The notes beneath the pieces were generated by a model that was not told where the DNA came from, did no database searches, and was given only the letters and a program-made list of their open reading frames with translations. Below, in pieces: positions 60,141 to 64,000 of a DNA stretch of 64,000 nucleotides. Position numbers and translations under genes: made by a program. Each line of letters opens with the position of its first letter. Positions within the stretch are counted from its first letter, which is position 1. The DNA is from Hymenobacter sp. DG25B (GTDB lineage: Bacteria > Bacteroidota > Bacteroidia > Cytophagales > Hymenobacteraceae): contig NZ_CP010054.1 of assembly GCF_000801315.1 (NCBI RefSeq), positions 1,426,001 to 1,490,000 on the forward strand, given 5' to 3'.

Positions 60141-60290
60141 GGTGGCGCTAGTTCCCCTCCTTTTTTAAGGAGGGGTGCCCGCAGGGCGGGGTGGTAAAAC
60201 TCGTTGAACGATGACTAGATTTTGGTTTTCTAGCCCTAGTATTTCAACCACCCCTGGCCCCTCCTCAGCTGAGGAGGGGAACTAACATCT
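60141..60290. repeat. Complex inverted repeat between the ABC gene and the TonB-C gene
   Basis: TAGTTCCCCTCCT (60149-60161) pairs with AGGAGGGGAACTA near 60272-60284; inside, AAGGAGGGG...GGGGTGGT pairs with ACCACCCC...CCCCTCCT with a 9-base bulge holding CGCAGGG. TTCCCCTCCTTTTTTAAGGAGGGG is itself a hairpin. The pattern is of a dispersed-repeat type and fills the gap between two minus-strand genes. Confidence 0.8.
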
Positions 60291-60314
60291 AACTCGTAGC
60301 GCTACTCATTCTGA

Positions 60315-60803
60315 TTATTCAAACTTTACTTTCGTCTTCGATTTTTCGATTTCTACAATCTGGCTATTGGCAAACGGCACTGGTAGCTGCACCTGCACCG
60401 GCAGCGCCACGCCCTTGCGGGTGGCGGGCTTCCAGGGCGGCAACAAAGCCAGCACGCGCAGGGCCTCGGCGTCGCACTCCGGCGAAAGGCCTTTGACCAC
60501 CGTAGCATTGCTCAGGCGGCCATCAGCCTCTACCGTGAAAGCGGTAAGCACGCTGCCCGTAATCTGCTTGACGCGCGCGGCCTCCGGATACTGTACATTC
60601 AGCGCAAAAAATTCTCCTAAGGCCTCCGCACCACCCGGGAACTGGGGTGGTACATCGGGCCGGTTAGTGGCGGGGGTGCGCTGCGCCTGCATGTGGCCGG
60701 GCCGGAGTACGGTGGGCTGCTTAGGGGCGGGAGCCGGCTGGGTTTGGGCCTGAGCGGAGGCAGCCAGGCCTACCAATAGCAAAGAAAGGAGCAGGTGTTT
60801 CAC
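60315..60803 (-). CDS. Secreted TonB C-terminal domain protein
   Basis: A 162-residue protein. GTG 60803 opens a signal peptide VKHLLLSLLLVGLAASAQA, then a Pro/Ala/Gln-rich stretch and a TonB_C domain: VPPQFPGGAEALGEFFALNV, QYPEAARVKQITGSVLTAFT, VEADGRLSNATVVKGLSPEC, DAEALRVLALLPPWKPATRK. True TonB keeps an uncleaved N-terminal TM anchor; this has a cleavable signal, so it may act as a periplasmic or secreted relative. Upstream in-frame codons back to 60884 have an ATG but no sense. Cys in SPECDAEALR is common in Bacteroidota homologues. Confidence 0.85.
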   Translation of the reverse strand: MKHLLLSLLLVGLAASAQAQTQPAPAPKQPTVLRPGHMQAQRTPATNRPDVPPQFPGGAEALGEFFALNVQYPEAARVKQITGSVLTAFTVEADGRLSNATVVKGLSPECDAEALRVLALLPPWKPATRKGVALPVQVQLPVPFANSQIVEIEKSKTKVKFE

Positions 60804-60913
60804 GAGTGAGCAGGCTAACAAGGTGAACAGGACAAACCGGTGGAAACAGGCAGACACCGCCCGGACCCGCAAAGGTACGCACAACTACCCCATTACCGTT
60901 GCTGCCTAACCCC

Positions 60914-62401
60914 TCAGGCGTGAGCCGGGTTCAATTCATGCACCTGCGCCGTGCGGGAAATGGCCAGCAACCCCAGGAAGGTAAGGGCGCCGTTCAGCAG
61001 CAGGATTTCAAACCCGAATTTATAGCCGCCCAGCCAGGCCTCTGAGTTAACGTTGATGATGTAGGTGATGATGGGCGCAGCCACGCACACGGGCAGCACC
61101 ATCCGGTCGCGCAGCTGCAGGCGGGTAAGGATGCCGAAGGAGAACAGCCCCAGCAGCGGCCCGTAGGTGTAGCCCGCCGCCTTAAACACGGCCGTAATCA
61201 GGCTCTGGTCGTTCAGGGCCTGGAAAATGAGGATAATGACCATCAGCACCACGGAAAATCCGAGGTGGGTGAGCTGGCGCAGGTTTTTCTGCCGGTTTTC
61301 GGGGTACTGCTTAATGTTGAGGAAATCGACGCAGAAGGAGGTGGTGAGGGCCGTAAGGGCCGAGTCGGCGGAGGCGTAGGTAACGGCAATGATGCCGAGG
61401 ATGAAGATAATGCCCGCAAACAGGGAGAAATGGTTGGTGGCCAGCAGCGGAAATACGTTGTCGCCAATGATTTTACCCTCGGCGTTGGTAGGCAGCTGAA
61501 TGCCCTTCACGGCAGCAAACTGGTACAGCAGCACGCCCAGCGTGAGGAACAGCACATTCACGAAGACCAGCACCAGCGTAAACCAGAACATGTTTTTCTG
61601 GGCATCGGCCAGGGAGCGGCAGCTCAGGTTTTTCTGCATCAGGTCCTGGTCCAGGCCCGTCATTACAATGGTGATGAAGGCGCCCGAGGCAAACTGCTTC
61701 CAGAAGAACTTGTCGTCTTTCAGGTGGCTGAAGTAGATCTGCGACATGGAGCTGTCCTTCACCGTCTTCACCAGCTCTTTCAGGCCCAGGTTCAACTCCG
61801 AGGAAATCAGGTAGATGCTCACGCCCACGCAGGTGAGCATGGCCAGCGTCTGGAAAGTATCGGTCCAGAGAATGGTTTTAAGGCCGCCCTTAAAGGTGTA
61901 GAGGTAAATCAGCAGAATGCTCACAATCACCGTGACGTAGAACGGCACGCCCATTTTATCGAACACGGCCAGCTGCAGCACGCCCGCCACCAGGTACAGG
62001 CGGAACGCCGAGCCAATGGCCCGGGAAATCAGGAAAAACAGCGCCCCGGTTTTGTAGCTCCAGAAGCCAAACCGCTGCTCCAGATAAGTGTAGATAGACA
62101 CCAGCTGCAGGCGGTAATACAGTGGCATTAGCACCAGCCCAATCACCAGATACCCTACCAGATACCCAAACACCACTGCCATGTAGCTCCAGGACTGCGA
62201 CTGCACCATGCCCGGCACCGAAATAAAGGTGACGCCCGACAGCGAGGTGCCAATCATGGCAAAGGCCACCATGTACCACGGCGCGTTGCGGTTGGCAATG
62301 AAAAACGACTCGCTGGTGGCTTTGCGGGAGGTGAGCACCGCAATGATGATGAGAACAGTGAAGTAGCCCGCAATCAGGCTCAGAATCAGGGTGGGAGACA
62401 T
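60914..62401 (-). CDS. Sodium:solute symporter (SSS family)
   Basis: A 495-residue transporter with about 13 spans. ATSESFFIANRNAPWYMVAF, GTSLSGVTFISVPGMVQSQS and AVTYASADSALTALTTSFCV are SSS signatures, the last giving the sodium-site Ser/Ser pair. TMs 1 to 13 are evenly spread; no insertion as in the 50911 symporter. Likely substrates are sugars, amino acids or sialic acid-like compounds; the sequence does not decide. It is monocistronic; the T9SS-like repeat protein starts divergently 377 bases away. Confidence 0.94.
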   Translation of the reverse strand: MSPTLILSLIAGYFTVLIIIAVLTSRKATSESFFIANRNAPWYMVAFAMIGTSLSGVTFISVPGMVQSQSWSYMAVVFGYLVGYLVIGLVLMPLYYRLQLVSIYTYLEQRFGFWSYKTGALFFLISRAIGSAFRLYLVAGVLQLAVFDKMGVPFYVTVIVSILLIYLYTFKGGLKTILWTDTFQTLAMLTCVGVSIYLISSELNLGLKELVKTVKDSSMSQIYFSHLKDDKFFWKQFASGAFITIVMTGLDQDLMQKNLSCRSLADAQKNMFWFTLVLVFVNVLFLTLGVLLYQFAAVKGIQLPTNAEGKIIGDNVFPLLATNHFSLFAGIIFILGIIAVTYASADSALTALTTSFCVDFLNIKQYPENRQKNLRQLTHLGFSVVLMVIILIFQALNDQSLITAVFKAAGYTYGPLLGLFSFGILTRLQLRDRMVLPVCVAAPIITYIINVNSEAWLGGYKFGFEILLLNGALTFLGLLAISRTAQVHELNPAHA

Positions 62402-62778
62402 TCTTGGTGGTTGCGTAATCGTTGTTGGGGAGTGGGCGAGTTGAAAAGGACTGGCCTTACCTGAAAAAAATAGGGGCTAGAAAGTCAAAACTAACCGCTT
62501 TCTACTTGCTCATCGCCTTATCAGGCAAAGGTCAGAAAAGAAGCACACAAACCGGCCGACGCTTGGGTACTCATTAGGTCAGGCCAGTGTATTTCTTTTG
62601 TAACAAACCGTAGAGCGTGTAACAAGGCATAATGGATAAATTTGAGAAACAGATAGCTTAAATAGTTAAATATTGCCGATAAACCCCCAATTTTAGAACC
62701 GAATTGCTAACCTGTCTGAATTGTAATTATAGTTGGTTAGTGCAGCAATTTTACGGTGTGCCATTTATTAAAAACTAC
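62402..62778. other. Intergenic region between divergent genes, no RNA or CDS seen
   Basis: A 377-base gap. GC falls from about 62570 on (TTGCCGATAAACCCCCAATT, AATTGTAATTATAGTTGG). I noticed no hairpin of note and no coding frame with sense; promoters for the symporter and the repeat protein must lie here. Confidence 0.45.
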
Positions 62779-64000
62779 ATGATCAAACACTTTTACACTC
62801 TTTTACTGGCGTTGCTGCCGGCCACAGTATTCGCACAGTCAACGTTTACGCGCCCGGATCGGAGTTTTCTGCATCCTGAGTCAGCTGAAAAAGCAATTGC
62901 TCAAACTGCCAAGGCCCGTCCCACGGCTACCAAGCGTGTAGCCCGCATCCGTACGGTATATAATTGGAATACTTCTACCGGGAAGTGGTCTGAAACAGGT
63001 ACGAAATACACGACAACCTATAATAGCGCCGGTCGGCCTGAGAATACCTTAGCCCTCGACTCGGCTACCAGTAAACCAGTTTCCCAGACACAATTAACCT
63101 TTAATACAGCTGGGTATGTGACGAGTTACCTGCTGGAAACCTGGAATGGAAGCAATTGGCAAAATTCCCTGCGCTATACCGCTAGCTATAATGATAATAA
63201 CCTTGAAACCGATTTTCTGCAACAAGTATGGGAGAATGGTGCTTGGGTCAATGACTATCAAGACAAAATTACCTACGATTCTTACGGCAACGTCACGGAG
63301 GAAATATATTATGACAGAACTCTAGCGGTAAATGCTAATTGGCTGCCAACGCATCACGCCAGGTATACCTACACCTATACTAGCGCCGGTGTAATAAGTG
63401 AGAAAGTAGTAGAGGCGGCATCAAACAATGACCCTCTGACACTAAATGGCCGTTACTTGTACACCTTTCCCAGCACTACTTCGAAGTTCTTCTCTAGTTA
63501 TCTTTATCAGCGTTGGGAAAACGGTACCTATGTTGATAATCTAAAATGTGATGGTATCCAGCGAGATTCAAAAAACCGGATTACACAACAAGTATTCTCC
63601 TTTTTGAATAATGGAGTTTGGGAAATTACTTTACGCACGCTCACTACGTATTCCGGGGACTACGGAAGTGAAATTGTCGATCAAGCGCTTAATGGCAATG
63701 TCTGGGTAGATATGAGTCGTATGGTTTCTAGCTATGACAGCTACAATAACCATTTAGGAACCACTTTTGCAGATTGGAAAAACAATATATGGGCTACTAC
63801 AGCGGGCACTAGCTATCAACTCAGCTACACCGATAATGCAGAAATAAAATCCCGTATTTACAAACTGTTTAATGTGGCGGCAAACCAGTTCGTCAATAAA
63901 ACTAAAACTTATTATAAGGACTTCGCAGCCGTGATTTTGGCTGCCAAGAACACACAGCAGCTTAATAAACTGTTGCAATTGGCTCCTAATCCGGCATCAG
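62779..64000 (+). CDS. Secreted repeat protein, probably T9SS cargo, 3' end outside window
   Basis: ATG 62779 opens 407 codons to the window end. Signal peptide IKHFYTLLLALLPATVFAQS, a basic segment (AKARPTATKRVARIRTVYNW), then at least six copies of a repeat of about 40-45 residues with the pattern W-x-N-G-x-W-x-N and a Tyr/Asp turn: LETWNGSNWQNSLRYTASYN, QQVWENGAWVNDYQDKITYD, YQRWENGTYVDNLKCDG, ALNGNVWVDMSRMVSSYDSY. These resemble beta-hairpin repeats with a YD-type turn. At the edge LLQLAPNPAS starts a type-A T9SS sorting domain (the PNP motif), implying only about 70 residues are missing. Surface or secreted adhesion is a guess. Confidence 0.85.
   Translation, partial: MIKHFYTLLLALLPATVFAQSTFTRPDRSFLHPESAEKAIAQTAKARPTATKRVARIRTVYNWNTSTGKWSETGTKYTTTYNSAGRPENTLALDSATSKPVSQTQLTFNTAGYVTSYLLETWNGSNWQNSLRYTASYNDNNLETDFLQQVWENGAWVNDYQDKITYDSYGNVTEEIYYDRTLAVNANWLPTHHARYTYTYTSAGVISEKVVEAASNNDPLTLNGRYLYTFPSTTSKFFSSYLYQRWENGTYVDNLKCDGIQRDSKNRITQQVFSFLNNGVWEITLRTLTTYSGDYGSEIVDQALNGNVWVDMSRMVSSYDSYNNHLGTTFADWKNNIWATTAGTSYQLSYTDNAEIKSRIYKLFNVAANQFVNKTKTYYKDFAAVILAAKNTQQLNKLLQLAPNPAS

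Overview
The window looks like a chromosomal segment of a Hymenobacter-like bacterium (Bacteroidota, Cytophagales). The evidence is a fairly GC-rich background, a type IX secretion (T9SS) sorting domain on the 45382..47709 protein, promoter-like TAnnTTTG boxes without clear Shine-Dalgarno sites, families typical of Bacteroidota (DUF2911, WbqC, N-terminal-domain ClpC, HAE1-type RND pump with a separate TolC), and several long intergenic hairpin repeats. I saw no rRNA, CRISPR array, transposase or phage gene. Species-level placement is inference.

Layout. 1-4.9 kb: acyl-CoA carboxylase carboxyltransferase (cut by the window edge), an AT-rich secreted orphan, a DUF4256 protein and clpC. 4.9-11.2 kb: WbqC-like protein, a secreted protein translationally coupled to an LpxL-type acyltransferase, a Sua5/YrdC protein, mltG, a hotdog thioesterase and a YihY membrane protein. 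11.2-17.6 kb: two tRNA-Ser genes, an acetyltransferase with a helix-turn-helix gene remnant beside it, a large envelope protein, a frameshifted zinc-dependent phospholipase C-like gene, an alpha/beta hydrolase and a STAS-like protein. 17.7-23.8 kb: a tripartite efflux operon (adaptor, RND pump, TolC) interrupted by a decayed four-helix-bundle gene. 24-27.4 kb: DUF892 protein, alkyltransferase-like protein, and a signalling cluster of a 7TM protein, a histidine kinase without sensor domain and a receiver-only regulator. 27.5-36.5 kb: exonuclease VII (xseA/xseB), M13 lipoprotein peptidase, frameshifted cyclophilin, TMEM175-type channel that looks inserted, S1/P1-type nuclease, a kinase-like conserved protein and a small barrel protein. 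36.5-45.3 kb: CinA-like protein, AT-rich lipoprotein, amidohydrolase, acyl-CoA-binding protein, CDGSH protein, GNAT, a second STAS-like protein, deoxynucleoside kinase, DUF2461, DUF547 and MOSC proteins. 45.4-54.9 kb: T9SS cargo, PIG-L deacetylase, a sodium:solute symporter preceded by an overlapping 43-residue membrane protein, DUF2911 protein and D-lactate dehydrogenase. 54.9-64 kb: PEP synthase, an orphan ExbD-like protein, an MsbA-type ABC exporter, a TonB-C protein, a second symporter and a partial secreted repeat protein.

How it works together. Most genes are housekeeping or envelope functions: lipid A acylation and flipping, peptidoglycan processing, drug efflux, periplasmic peptidases, nucleases and isomerases, and secreted cargo. 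Central metabolism is represented by PEP synthase, lactate dehydrogenase and the acyl-CoA carboxylase. I found no obvious large undescribed defence or biosynthetic system. The less ordinary items are small: long perfect hairpins between genes (two from the same family), a decayed four-helix-bundle gene bounded by AT-rich inverted repeats inside the efflux operon, a direct-repeat footprint around the TMEM175 gene, a coupled micro-membrane protein and symporter pair, and the split 7TM/kinase/receiver cluster. Two genes (phospholipase-like and cyclophilin) carry single-base frameshifts at homopolymers, which may be real or sequencing errors.
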